Below, piece after piece: positions 36,883 through 44,668 of a DNA stretch of 64,000 nucleotides. The DNA is taken from the NCBI RefSeq assembly GCF_022489035.1, contig NZ_JAKVTV010000002.1:575986-639985 (forward strand). Direction: 5' to 3'. The notes under the pieces were generated by a model. That model saw only the letters and a program-made list of their open reading frames with translations, ran no database searches and was not told where the DNA came from. This stretch comes from Christiangramia lutea (GTDB lineage: Bacteria > Bacteroidota > Bacteroidia > Flavobacteriales > Flavobacteriaceae). A program made the position numbers and the translations under genes. The stretch's first letter is position 1, and each line of letters opens with the position of its first letter.

Positions 36883-37632
36883 TTAACCTTGACCTCCAGA
36901 AGAAACCGGAATAAGATCGCAGAAACAGAATTCGGTATCCCAACTTTCATGCTCATCCTGAAAGCAATTATCATCATCTTTCTCTGCGGGCTTATAGGAT
37001 CTGTTTACCTTCTCTCCTATTTCAAAATTCACCCGGTCACGAAAAATTGGCCCATCAAAAACAAACGTATGAAATTCACCATTTTCACCACAAGGGTCAA
37101 CATTATCAGGTAATTCATTTAAAAAATCACGGTCTATGATCCTTCCGCAAAAAGAGTCGTCCAGGTATTTAGAATTTGTGCAAACCACGATCGCTCTAAA
37201 GCCAAGATCAATAAAATCCTGAATAAGTTTAGAGGTATCTTTTTTCCACAAAGGAAAAACGGCTTCTAAGCCAACCGAGTCCAGTTGATCTTCCCGATAT
37301 TTTTTCAGGTCTTCAAGAAAAATATCTCCAAAAACGCTTTGGGTAAAGCCTTCAGATATCAACTCATTTGTCGCTTGTTTCATTTTCTGATTGTATTCTT
37401 CCATGCTGGTTTCCGCACTTATTTCAGAAATAACTAAGGGAATACCTATTTTTTCAGCCTGCTGCAACAGAAGTTCCTTCTTAACCCCATGCATAGTAAC
37501 TCTTCCAACATCTTTATTTATGGTAGTTAAAAGTTTTTCAACCTTATAATCGTTTTGATTTCTACCATAATAAAGGGCGAGTGCAGAATCCTTTCCACTG
37601 CTCCAGTTCAAATATGCTTTATTCATTTTCAT
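36883..37632 (-). CDS. Dph6-like ATP-pyrophosphatase (diphthine-ammonia ligase family)
   Basis: A 249-residue protein with the N-terminal PP-loop LNWSSGKDSALALYYG typical of adenine nucleotide alpha-hydrolases, and the downstream VFGDIFLEDLKKYREDQL, VDPCGENGEFHTFVFDGP and FRDRVNF blocks of the Dph6/MJ0570 family. In eukaryotes and archaea the family amidates diphthine on elongation factor 2. Bacteria lack diphthamide, so the substrate here must differ. It overlaps the upstream aroQ stop by 14 bp; a second in-frame ATG at 37626 would shorten the overlap. Confidence 0.88.
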   Translation of the reverse strand: MKMNKAYLNWSSGKDSALALYYGRNQNDYKVEKLLTTINKDVGRVTMHGVKKELLLQQAEKIGIPLVISEISAETSMEEYNQKMKQATNELISEGFTQSVFGDIFLEDLKKYREDQLDSVGLEAVFPLWKKDTSKLIQDFIDLGFRAIVVCTNSKYLDDSFCGRIIDRDFLNELPDNVDPCGENGEFHTFVFDGPIFRDRVNFEIGEKVNRSYKPAEKDDDNCFQDEHESWDTEFCFCDLIPVSSGGQG

Positions 37633-38056
37633 CTTGTCCTTCGTTCAAAAAGCTCTGGATGGCGAGGTCATAACTCTGAAGTCCGAAACCAAGTACCACT
37701 CCTTTAGCATTTGGAGAAATATAGGATTTATGCCTGAACTCTTCCCTGGAAAAAGTATTGGAAATATGAACTTCCACTACCGGTATATTTATGGCAGCAA
37801 CCGCATCTCCAACTCCAACTGAAGTATGTGTATAGGCAGCTGCATTAAGAATAATACCATCGAAATCTTTTCTAGCTTCCTGTATCATATCGATCAATTC
37901 TCCCTCAATGTTGGTCTGGTCATAAGACAGTTCAATATTCCTGAATTTGAATTGTAATTCAGAAAAATAATCTTCAAAACTCTTATTACCATATTTCTCA
38001 GGTTCTCGGATACCTAGTAGGTTTAGATTAGGCCCGTTAAGTATTAGTAGCTTCAT
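37619..38056 (-). CDS. aroQ: type II 3-dehydroquinate dehydratase
   Basis: A 145-residue protein of standard length for the dodecameric type II enzyme of the shikimate pathway. It opens MKLLILNGPNLNLLGIREPE (catalytic Tyr replaced in this loop by the usual NLLG-R-PE motif), continues DGIILNAAAYTHTSV and ends VEVHISNTFSREEFRHKSY with the catalytic His. It leads the aroQ/Dph6-like pair, and xerD lies nearby in the opposite orientation, an arrangement common in flavobacteria (from memory). Confidence 0.96.
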   Translation of the reverse strand: MKLLILNGPNLNLLGIREPEKYGNKSFEDYFSELQFKFRNIELSYDQTNIEGELIDMIQEARKDFDGIILNAAAYTHTSVGVGDAVAAINIPVVEVHISNTFSREEFRHKSYISPNAKGVVLGFGLQSYDLAIQSFLNEGQDENE

Positions 38057-38172
38057 GTTGTAAAAATATAAAAAATGCTCCGTTTACTTCAGAAATTCAA
38101 TTTTGAAAATCAGGCAGGTCAAAAACTTGTTTTTATCTTCAGGCTAAGCGGATTCATAACCGGTGGTTGAAC

Positions 38173-38580
38173 TTAATCATATCCAGAGGAATAAGATCTA
38201 GGATTTAAATTCTGAAAATATCTTGCTTCAAGACTAAGATTATCGTTGATCTCATGTCCCACTCCCGCTCTTACACCAAAATTATAGATCCTTTCCCCGT
38301 TCACATTAATAAGCTGAGTAAACTGAGGGCCCGCAACCATATAAGTTTTGGATTGTTTTTTCTGATATTTAAAAATGTATCCACCACCCTTAACATTGGT
38401 TCCCAGGGTTTCAAAATAATAATTTTCACTATTTAGATATAATCCGCGTAGGATCTTTTCAAGATCGTACTTACCATTTTCCAGTCCATAATTATAATTA
38501 AGACCTCGATTCAGATCAAAATCTGAAGGTAAATATTCGATAAAGGAATTTTTTCGACAGTCTTGATTTGTTGTTCTCAT
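38173..38580 (-). CDS. short barrel-like protein lacking a signal peptide (possible fragment)
   Basis: A 135-residue frame with alternating aromatic strands such as GYIFKYQKKQSKTYMVAGPQ and IYNFGVRAGVGHEINDNLSL, which resemble the strands of PorT-like outer-membrane barrels. There is no signal peptide, and an in-frame stop lies about ten codons upstream of the ATG, so the N-terminal half of a barrel seems to be missing. It ends RSYSSGYD, without the usual terminal aromatic strand. It could be a decayed remnant or a soluble protein of unknown role. Coding status is moderate. Confidence 0.55.
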   Translation of the reverse strand: MRTTNQDCRKNSFIEYLPSDFDLNRGLNYNYGLENGKYDLEKILRGLYLNSENYYFETLGTNVKGGGYIFKYQKKQSKTYMVAGPQFTQLINVNGERIYNFGVRAGVGHEINDNLSLEARYFQNLNPRSYSSGYD

Positions 38581-38665
38581 TTGATAGGTAACTAAGTGGT
38601 TGAATTTTTAGTAAACCTATTTCAGGAAATGACGTATAAGAATATTATTGCTAACGCTTATAAAT

Positions 38666-38689
38666 AAAAAAAGCGGACCATAGTCCACT
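38666..38689 (-). terminator. terminator after the 38711-39205 gene
   Basis: On the minus strand AGTGGAC, loop TATG, GTCCGCT (one G-U pair), followed by TTTTT. It lies about 20 bp after the stop codon. Confidence 0.8.
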
Positions 38690-38710
38690 CATATATAAAT
38701 GAATATATTA

Positions 38711-39205
38711 TTAAAACTTGATCTCCACTCCACCGTTGATGGATGCAACATTATCACCGTCTGCAGAAATATTGGTATAGGAAACAAGTACATTGGCAAT
38801 TCCTAGGTTTACTCCAAGATGTGGGCGCAGAAATAACCCACCATCAGAATCACTACCCAGGCCTATAGCATAACCAAGATCGGTTCCTGCGAAAAGGATG
38901 GCCAGTATCCTCAATCTCGCCGTACCGGCAGCAGTAATAAACTGCAGGTCATCATGGTCGAAAGCATCAAAGATCTGTAGATCATTATCCTTAAAAAAAT
39001 GAGAATATCCAATGGCGCCGCCAATATCAAGTAATTTAATGATGTCCACTCTATATGCAATATCTGCACTTCCGTAAAAATTGTGGGTGTCCTCTACATC
39101 AGACAAAGGTATACCTGCATTAAGACCGAAAGTAAAATGTTTTTGTGCCTTTACAGAAGTAAGCCCCAGGCCAAGAATGGCCATAAGAAGAAATAACTTT
39201 TTCAT
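38711..39205 (-). CDS. small outer-membrane beta-barrel protein
   Basis: A 164-residue protein with signal peptide MKKLFLLMAILGLGLTSVKAQ. The mature part alternates short amphipathic strands and Gly/Asp turns (FTFGLNAGIPLSDVED, GGAIGYSHFFKDND, GLFLRPHLGVNLG) and ends GVEIKF with a terminal Phe, as in Bam-dependent barrels of about eight strands. Function unknown. It is flanked by terminators on both sides and so is monocistronic. Confidence 0.87.
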   Translation of the reverse strand: MKKLFLLMAILGLGLTSVKAQKHFTFGLNAGIPLSDVEDTHNFYGSADIAYRVDIIKLLDIGGAIGYSHFFKDNDLQIFDAFDHDDLQFITAAGTARLRILAILFAGTDLGYAIGLGSDSDGGLFLRPHLGVNLGIANVLVSYTNISADGDNVASINGGVEIKF

Positions 39206-39268
39206 AATGTTCGATTTAATAGTTCAAGTTAAATATACAATTTTAAGCTATTGATTTACAGATGCATA

Positions 39269-39300
39269 TAAAAAAAGCGAAGATTCACATCTTCGCTTTT
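39269..39300 (-). terminator. terminator after the 39324-39932 gene
   Basis: AAAAGCGAAGAT, loop GTGA on the minus strand, ATCTTCGCTTTT, followed by TTT on that strand. Perfect 12-bp stem. Confidence 0.92.
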
Positions 39301-39323
39301 CCATTTTCATAGGTGTTAGATAT

Positions 39324-39932
39324 CTAGAACTGGAAACCTACGCCCAGTTGAAATCCGTTATTTTTGATAGCGTCATCATCAAAATTGTCACTATCGAATG
39401 CATCTGTAAATCCTAGAACATATCTTCCGTTCAGGAAAAACCCATTATTGAATTTATAAGAAGCACCCACAGCACCTCCAAATTCAAAAGTACTGGCGAA
39501 CTCAGAATCTGTTTCAAAATTCAAAGTATTGCTTTCAAAATCGTATTCCTCCTCTACCAGGAAATTAAAAGATGGACCTGCCTCAAGTGCGAGACCTTCT
39601 ATAATGTAAAATTTAGCAATTAAAGGCACCTGTATATAATCTAACTGGTATTCTCCTGTAATACGATCTCCGGCAAATATTCTGGAAGCCTCAGTTCCCT
39701 GGGATGAATAAAGCACCTCTGGCTGAACAGAAAAACGTTCGCCTACCGGAATCTCAGCCAAAACTCCAAGGTGAAAACCTGTCCTGCTGTTATTATCTTC
39801 AAAACCATCTGAGGTCATGTTGGTGAAATTCACACCACCTTTAACTCCAAAATTCCAGTATTCCTGTGCATCTACAGAACTACCGAACCCAATAATTGCA
39901 ATTGCTACTAATAAAAATGTCCTTTTCATCAT
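39324..39932 (-). CDS. PorT-family outer-membrane beta-barrel protein
   Basis: A 202-residue protein with signal peptide MMKRTFLLVAIAIIGFGSSVDAQ. EYWNFGVKGGVNFTNMTSDG, then GFHLGVLAEIPVGERFSVQPEVLYSSQGTE, and the final NNGFQLGVGFQF are the signature blocks of the 'outer membrane protein beta-barrel'/PorT family. The C-terminal Phe fits Bam insertion. Such proteins are numerous in Bacteroidota and mostly uncharacterised. A minus-strand TACTTTTG (-7 type) at 39952-39959 lies 20 bp before the start. It is divergent from xerD. Confidence 0.92.
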   Translation of the reverse strand: MMKRTFLLVAIAIIGFGSSVDAQEYWNFGVKGGVNFTNMTSDGFEDNNSRTGFHLGVLAEIPVGERFSVQPEVLYSSQGTEASRIFAGDRITGEYQLDYIQVPLIAKFYIIEGLALEAGPSFNFLVEEEYDFESNTLNFETDSEFASTFEFGGAVGASYKFNNGFFLNGRYVLGFTDAFDSDNFDDDAIKNNGFQLGVGFQF

Positions 39933-40039
39933 TTTCTGTTTTTATTTCGGCCAAAAGTAGGACTCAACTCGTTAAAGAAAAGTTAGCTAAGCCTAAAGTA
40001 TTACTAAGACTGGTATAGCTTATTTATTATCTTTAACAC

Positions 40040-40936
40040 ATGAAATGGGACAATGCGCTACAGGATTACCGGCACTATTTAAAGCTTGAACGCGGACTTT
40101 CAGCTAATTCCATCGAGAATTACAGTCTCGATCTAATAAAACTGATGAATTACCTTAACGTTAATGAAATTGAGGTGAGCCCGGTTAAGATTAGTGATAA
40201 AACCATCCAGGAGTTCATCTATAATTCCTCAAAAAGTTTGAATCCGAGGTCCCAGTCAAGACTCATTTCGGGATTAAGGAGTTTTTTCAGCTACCTGGTT
40301 TTTGAAGATTACCGAAACGACAATCCTTTAGATCTTTTAGAATCTCCAAAGATAGGGAGAAAACTACCAGACACGATTTCTATAGATGAAGTGGATAAGA
40401 TTATAGCGGCAGTAGACCTCAGTAAAAATGAAGGAGAGCGAAATCGTGCTATAATAGAAACTTTATACGGTTGCGGTCTACGTGTTTCAGAATTGATAGA
40501 CCTAAAGTTATCTGACCTGTTTTTTAATGAAGGTTTCATAAAAGTTACCGGTAAAGGAGACAAACAAAGGTTTGTTCCGATTTCAGAATACACTATAAAA
40601 TTCATCAATATCTATAAAGACCAGGTGAGGATTCACCAGGACATTAAACCTGAAGCGACCGATACACTTTTTCTGAACCGCAGAGGGAATAAGCTTACCA
40701 GGGCGATGATCTTTACTATTGTAAGGCGATTAACCGAAGCGGCAGGTCTTAAAAAGAAAGTGAGTCCGCACACATTCAGGCACTCTTTTGCGACACATCT
40801 TCTGGAAAATGGAGCCGATCTAAGAGCCATACAACAGATGTTGGGACATGAGAGTATTACAACCACAGAAGTTTATGTGCATGTAGACAGATCTCATCTT
40901 AGACAAGTCATGGAAACATTCCATCCAAGAAAGTAG
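40040..40936 (+). CDS. xerD: tyrosine recombinase XerD
   Basis: A 298-residue site-specific recombinase of XerC/D length. An N-terminal SAM-like core-binding domain (about residues 1-88) precedes the catalytic domain, with Arg148 (GCGLRVSEL), Lys172, His244 and Arg247 (HTFRHSFATHLLENG), His270 (MLGHESITTTEVYVHV) and nucleophile Tyr279. It resolves chromosome dimers at dif in concert with FtsK. Bacteroidota usually encode XerC and XerD; the D assignment rests on the neighbourhood with aroQ, so XerC is the alternative. No phage or integron signs were seen nearby. Confidence 0.92.
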   Translation: MKWDNALQDYRHYLKLERGLSANSIENYSLDLIKLMNYLNVNEIEVSPVKISDKTIQEFIYNSSKSLNPRSQSRLISGLRSFFSYLVFEDYRNDNPLDLLESPKIGRKLPDTISIDEVDKIIAAVDLSKNEGERNRAIIETLYGCGLRVSELIDLKLSDLFFNEGFIKVTGKGDKQRFVPISEYTIKFINIYKDQVRIHQDIKPEATDTLFLNRRGNKLTRAMIFTIVRRLTEAAGLKKKVSPHTFRHSFATHLLENGADLRAIQQMLGHESITTTEVYVHVDRSHLRQVMETFHPRK

Positions 40937-41014
40937 ATTATTAAAGTTCTGCTAAACCTGCAAAACAGCTTTCTTCCGCATTGCTTAATTAGTAACTTCA
41001 TAAAAAATCAAATT

Positions 41015-41962
41015 ATGAAGAAATTGAAATTCAGGAATGGCGACACGATGGACGCCATTGGCCTGGGAACCTGGAAATCGGAAAAAGGAAAAGTTACCGA
41101 AGCAGTAAAGATCGCACTGAACAACGGATACAAGCATATAGATTGTGCAGCGACCTATGGAAATGAGGCCGAAGTAGGTGAAGCTTTTTCCGAAGTATTT
41201 GGAAAAGGAGATGTAAAAAGAGAAGATATTTGGGTAACCTCAAAGTTATGGAATAATGCTCATAAAAAAGAAGACGTGATTCCAGCATTAAAGCAAACGC
41301 TGAAAGACCTTAAACTGGACTACCTGGACCTTTATCTTATACACTGGCCGGTAGCATTTAAACCAGATGTTGGTTTCCCCGAAAAAGCAGAAGATTTTCT
41401 CTCTCTGGAAGAAGTTCCTCTTATTGAAACCTGGAATGAAATGGTAAAAGCAAAAGAACAGGGATTAGTGAAACATATAGGAGTATCAAATTTCAGCATC
41501 CCAACCCTGGAATCATTAATGAACGATACCGATGAGATCCCTGAAATGAATCAGGTTGAACTGCATCCATATCTGCAACAGAATAAATTACTGGAATTCT
41601 GCAGTAAAAACGGAATTAATGTAACTGCATATTCACCTCTGGGAAGCGGCGACAGGCCCGATGAAATGAAGGCGGCAGATGAACCATCATTGTTAGAAAA
41701 CCCGGTAATCAACAAGGTCGCGAAAAAACATGGTGCATCTCCAGGACAGATCCTGATCAAATGGAGCGAACAAAGAGGAACCGCGGTGATCCCGAAATCC
41801 ACCAATGAGAAAAGGATCAAGGACAATCTTATGAGTGCAGGATACCAGCTTGATGAAGATGACATGAAAGAAATCGCAGACCTGGATTATCATTTCAGGT
41901 ATGTGAATGGAAAGTTTTTTGAAATGGAAGGAAATTCCTATGAAAATATCTATGATGATTAG
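41015..41962 (+). CDS. aldo/keto reductase
   Basis: A 315-residue TIM-barrel oxidoreductase. The catalytic tetrad is visible: Asp in KHIDCAATYGNE with Tyr five residues on, Lys in VTSKLWN and His in LYLIHWPVA. The NADPH-binding IPKSTNEKRIKDNL motif is C-terminal. It reduces aldehydes or ketones; the physiological substrate cannot be inferred. It is monocistronic, followed by the hairpin repeat at 41973-42035 and a bidirectional terminator. Confidence 0.95.
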   Translation: MKKLKFRNGDTMDAIGLGTWKSEKGKVTEAVKIALNNGYKHIDCAATYGNEAEVGEAFSEVFGKGDVKREDIWVTSKLWNNAHKKEDVIPALKQTLKDLKLDYLDLYLIHWPVAFKPDVGFPEKAEDFLSLEEVPLIETWNEMVKAKEQGLVKHIGVSNFSIPTLESLMNDTDEIPEMNQVELHPYLQQNKLLEFCSKNGINVTAYSPLGSGDRPDEMKAADEPSLLENPVINKVAKKHGASPGQILIKWSEQRGTAVIPKSTNEKRIKDNLMSAGYQLDEDDMKEIADLDYHFRYVNGKFFEMEGNSYENIYDD

Positions 41963-41972
41963 TCCAATTTAA

Positions 41973-42035
41973 GTCATCCTGAATTTATTTCAGGATCTCC
42001 AGTATGGAGAGAAGCTGAAACAAGTTCAGCTTGAC
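41973..42035. repeat. dispersed paired-hairpin intergenic repeat, copy 1
   Basis: 63 bp bounded by GTCA and TGAC. It contains two hairpins, ATCCTGAA-N5-TTCAGGAT and AGCTGAA-N5-TTCAGCT, separated by a short spacer. The same design occurs at 46387-46461. It lies 11 bp after the aldo/keto reductase stop and just before a terminator. Confidence 0.7.
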
Positions 42036-42039
42036 AGAA

Positions 42040-42068
42040 AAAAAGGCCGTTCAACTGAACGGCCTTTT
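42040..42068. terminator. bidirectional terminator between aldo/keto reductase gene and rny
   Basis: AAAAGGCCGTT and AACGGCCTTTTT pair around CAACTG, with T runs on both strands, between convergent genes. Confidence 0.92.
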
Positions 42069-42092
42069 TAATGAATCAAAGTAAAGCATTTT

Positions 42093-43655
42093 TTATTTCG
42101 CGACATTCACTGCCCTGGTCTCACGAATTACCGTGATCTTCACCTGCCCAGGATATGTCATATCTGTCTGTATCTTCTGTGAGATCTCAAATGAAAGGTT
42201 AGATGCCTTTTCATCTGAAACCTTTTCGCTTTCAACTATAACTCTTAATTCTCTACCTGCCTGGATGGCGTAAGCTTTCTTAACACCTCCAAACCCGAAA
42301 GCGATATCTTCAAGGTCTTTTAATCTCTGTATGTATGAATCCAACACCTGTCTTCTTGCTCCTGGTCTAGCTCCGCTAATGGCATCACAAACCTGTACTA
42401 TAGGAGATAATAATGAATTCATTTCTATTTCATCGTGGTGAGCTCCAATGGCATTACATACTTCAGGTTTTTCACCATGTTTTTCTGCCCACTGCATTCC
42501 AAGGATCGCGTGAGGAACTTCAGTTTCTGTTTCCGGCACTTTACCAATATCGTGAAGTAATCCTGCACGTTTTGCCAGTTTAGGGTTCAATCCTAGTTCG
42601 GCAGCCATCACACCGCAAAGTTTAGCAACTTCACGAGAGTGTTGTAACAGGTTCTGACCATAGGAAGAACGGTATTTCATTCTACCTACCATTTTGATCA
42701 ATTCAGGCTGTAATCCATGAATTCCAAGATCTATAACAGTCCTCTTACCAATATCGATAATTTCTTCTTCGATCTGTTTTCTGGTCTTTTTCACCACTTC
42801 CTCGATTCGGGCAGGGTGAATCCTACCATCTGTCACTAGTTTATGCAGAGACAACCTCGCTACTTCTCTCCTTACCGAATCGAAACAGCTAAGGATAATT
42901 GCTTCAGGAGTATCATCAACGATGATCTCTACTCCGGTTGCAGCTTCAAGAGCGCGAATGTTTCTACCTTCACGTCCAATGATCCTACCTTTTACATCAT
43001 CACTTTCAAGGTTGAATACAGAAACGCAGTTCTCGATAGCCTCTTCTGTTCCAATTCTCTGAATGGTATTGATAATGATCTTTTTAGCCTCCTGTTGTGC
43101 TGTTAGCTTGGCTTCCTCTACCGTATCCTGGATCAGGGACATAGCATCGGCTTTAGCAGTATCTTTCAAGGATTCTACCAACTGGGCCTTTGCTTCCTCT
43201 GCTGAAAGTCCTGAAATCACTTCTAATTGCTGTACTTTAGAGTTGTGCAATTTGTCGATCTCTTCCTGTTTCTTCTCCAGGTATTCTACACGATGATTAT
43301 AATCGGCAATTTTAGCCTCTAGATCTTTGTTTAGTTTCTTATTCTTTCCAAGCTCATTGGAAACATGTGACTCCTTATCCTTGATCCTTTTTTCAGCATC
43401 GTTGATCTTCTTATCCCTGGAAAGGATCACTTTTTCGTGTTCAGATTTTAGTTCAATGAACTTCTCTTTCGCCTGAAGGATCTTGTCTTTCTTAATACTT
43501 TCACCTTCCGCTTTTGCTTCCTTAAGTATACTGGCCGCTTCTTTCTTCGCGCTGGCAATGGTATTGGAGGCCTGCTTCTTCTCAAGTGTTTTTGCAATCG
43601 CAAAGCCCAGTGCCAGACCTATGACTGCGGCTATGCTTATAATTAGTATGTCCAT
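42093..43655 (-). CDS. rny: ribonuclease Y
   Basis: A 520-residue protein of standard RNase Y length. An N-terminal transmembrane helix ([18 protein letters not shown]) precedes a long Lys/Glu-rich coiled coil (about 25-200), a KH domain ([20 protein letters not shown]) and an HD domain ([13 protein letters not shown]). It is a membrane-bound endoribonuclease that initiates mRNA decay. It lies downstream of zapA and the 6S RNA candidate on the same strand, with the RNA's U-rich 3' end about 25 bp before its start codon. Confidence 0.96.
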   Translation of the reverse strand: MDILIISIAAVIGLALGFAIAKTLEKKQASNTIASAKKEAASILKEAKAEGESIKKDKILQAKEKFIELKSEHEKVILSRDKKINDAEKRIKDKESHVSNELGKNKKLNKDLEAKIADYNHRVEYLEKKQEEIDKLHNSKVQQLEVISGLSAEEAKAQLVESLKDTAKADAMSLIQDTVEEAKLTAQQEAKKIIINTIQRIGTEEAIENCVSVFNLESDDVKGRIIGREGRNIRALEAATGVEIIVDDTPEAIILSCFDSVRREVARLSLHKLVTDGRIHPARIEEVVKKTRKQIEEEIIDIGKRTVIDLGIHGLQPELIKMVGRMKYRSSYGQNLLQHSREVAKLCGVMAAELGLNPKLAKRAGLLHDIGKVPETETEVPHAILGMQWAEKHGEKPEVCNAIGAHHDEIEMNSLLSPIVQVCDAISGARPGARRQVLDSYIQRLKDLEDIAFGFGGVKKAYAIQAGRELRVIVESEKVSDEKASNLSFEISQKIQTDMTYPGQVKITVIRETRAVNVAK

Positions 43656-43681
43656 TCGCTTCTATTTAGATATATACATAA

Positions 43682-43866
43682 AAAAAGCCTGTATTAGCTG
43701 TGATTGTATTAAACTCCTTAAATCAAGTTTAGGGCTAACAAGCTGATCAAGAATCCGCTCTCCTGGTCCGGAAAAACCGAAGCAGGACACGGCACGCTTT
43801 TACAACCTAGACTCACCCTTTTTAAAGAATTCGTGTTGAGTTTACCAATAATGCACTAATACAGGC
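43682..43866 (-). ncRNA. ssrS: 6S RNA candidate (flavobacterial type)
   Basis: This non-coding gap between zapA and rny folds like a 6S RNA. The ends pair perfectly over 11 bp (43856-43866 with 43687-43697). Inside is a second helix of 7 bp (43838-43844 with 43710-43716), then an asymmetric internal region and a terminal stem-loop including CCG and TCCTG pairing with CAGGA and CGG (43755-43765 with 43783-43792). A run of T on the minus strand at 43682-43686 directly follows the closing stem, making it a terminator. Length of about 185 nt and linkage to zapA match 6S RNA elsewhere. 6S binds the housekeeping RNA polymerase. The call is from structure and context; no covariance model was run. 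Confidence 0.72.
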
Positions 43867-43890
43867 AGTAACCTTATTTATTTAAAGAAC

Positions 43891-44184
43891 TTATGAGCTT
43901 AAATGCTGCTGCAACAAGTCGTTAAGTGACTTTAACTTCTCCTCTGCTTCAATCATTTCGCTCGATTTATCGATATTTTTCTGCTCGGTCTGGGCAGCGA
44001 ACTGCAATGCACACATTGCAAGAACATCCTGTTTATCCCTTACGGCATAGCTTTGCTCAAATTGCTTGATCGTCGCCTCGATCTTTTTAGCCGCTTTACG
44101 CAAACCTTCTTCCTGATTTGGATGAATGGTTAGCGGATATACGCGGTCTGCGATCGATATTTTGATCTTCAGCTTATCTTCCAT
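43891..44184 (-). CDS. zapA: cell division protein ZapA
   Basis: The ATG at 44184 gives 97 residues, the usual ZapA length; the frame extends to a TTG at 44214, but that overlaps the upstream gene. MEDKLKIKISIADRVYPLTI and EEGLRKAAKKIEATIKQF form the ZapA globular head, followed by a coiled coil. ZapA crosslinks FtsZ filaments at the Z ring. It follows a small coiled-coil gene by 10 bp and precedes the 6S RNA candidate. Confidence 0.9.
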   Translation of the reverse strand: MEDKLKIKISIADRVYPLTIHPNQEEGLRKAAKKIEATIKQFEQSYAVRDKQDVLAMCALQFAAQTEQKNIDKSSEMIEAEEKLKSLNDLLQQHLSS

Positions 44185-44194
44185 TATTTCAAAA

Positions 44195-44485
44195 TTATTC
44201 AGATAACTGAACAATGCACTGATCGATCTCTCTGATCAGGCTGTTTATCTTGAGCTTTGTTTCTCTTTTATGGTCGGTACTGCCAAGCATCGCGTTCGCA
44301 GCTTTTAAGGACTGAATTTGATCTTTAGAAGCATTAAAATCTTCTTCCAGTTTTCCGTATTCAGATCTAACAGTCGTCAATTCCTTTTGTAAAGACTCGT
44401 TCGCCTGTTTCATAACATCGTATTTATGAAGCAGTTTACTTATCCTATTCTCAAGGTTATCAACTATTTCTGTTATTTCACTCAT
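44195..44485 (-). CDS. small coiled-coil protein, ZapB-like by position
   Basis: A 96-residue protein, nearly all heptad-repeat helix (NRISKLLHKYDVMKQANESL through EDFNASKDQIQSLKAANAML), with no signal peptide. Its placement immediately before zapA in the same operon and its size recall ZapB, the coiled-coil partner of ZapA in gammaproteobacteria, but sequence similarity to ZapB cannot be claimed. A division role is inferred from context. It has the clearest two-box promoter in the window. Confidence 0.82.
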   Translation of the reverse strand: MSEITEIVDNLENRISKLLHKYDVMKQANESLQKELTTVRSEYGKLEEDFNASKDQIQSLKAANAMLGSTDHKRETKLKINSLIREIDQCIVQLSE

Positions 44486-44513
44486 AAGCGCTTAAACCGA
44501 TGTGAACCCTTAC

Positions 44514-44543
44514 AAAGTTAACATACGCTTTGAAATATCCCAA
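44514..44543 (-). promoter_or_regulatory. promoter of the coiled-coil/zapA/6S operon
   Basis: On the minus strand TTG (44541-44543), 19 bp, then TAACTTTG (44514-44521), an exact flavobacterial -33/-7 pair, 29 bp before the start codon of the coiled-coil gene. Confidence 0.7.
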
Positions 44544-44668
44544 TACTTTTTTAGCAGTTTTAAATTAATAATTAACAATGAGGATAATTCTCTGTTATCA
44601 AGCTGTTTAATTTTGACATAACTTTGATTAACTTTACCACCAGGTTTAAATTGAATTTATCCAGATCT

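Noticed and set aside
40040..40936. Possible integrase of a mobile element
   Set aside because: Length, the R-K-H-R-H-Y residues and core neighbours fit housekeeping XerD; no att sites, cargo or flanking repeats were seen.
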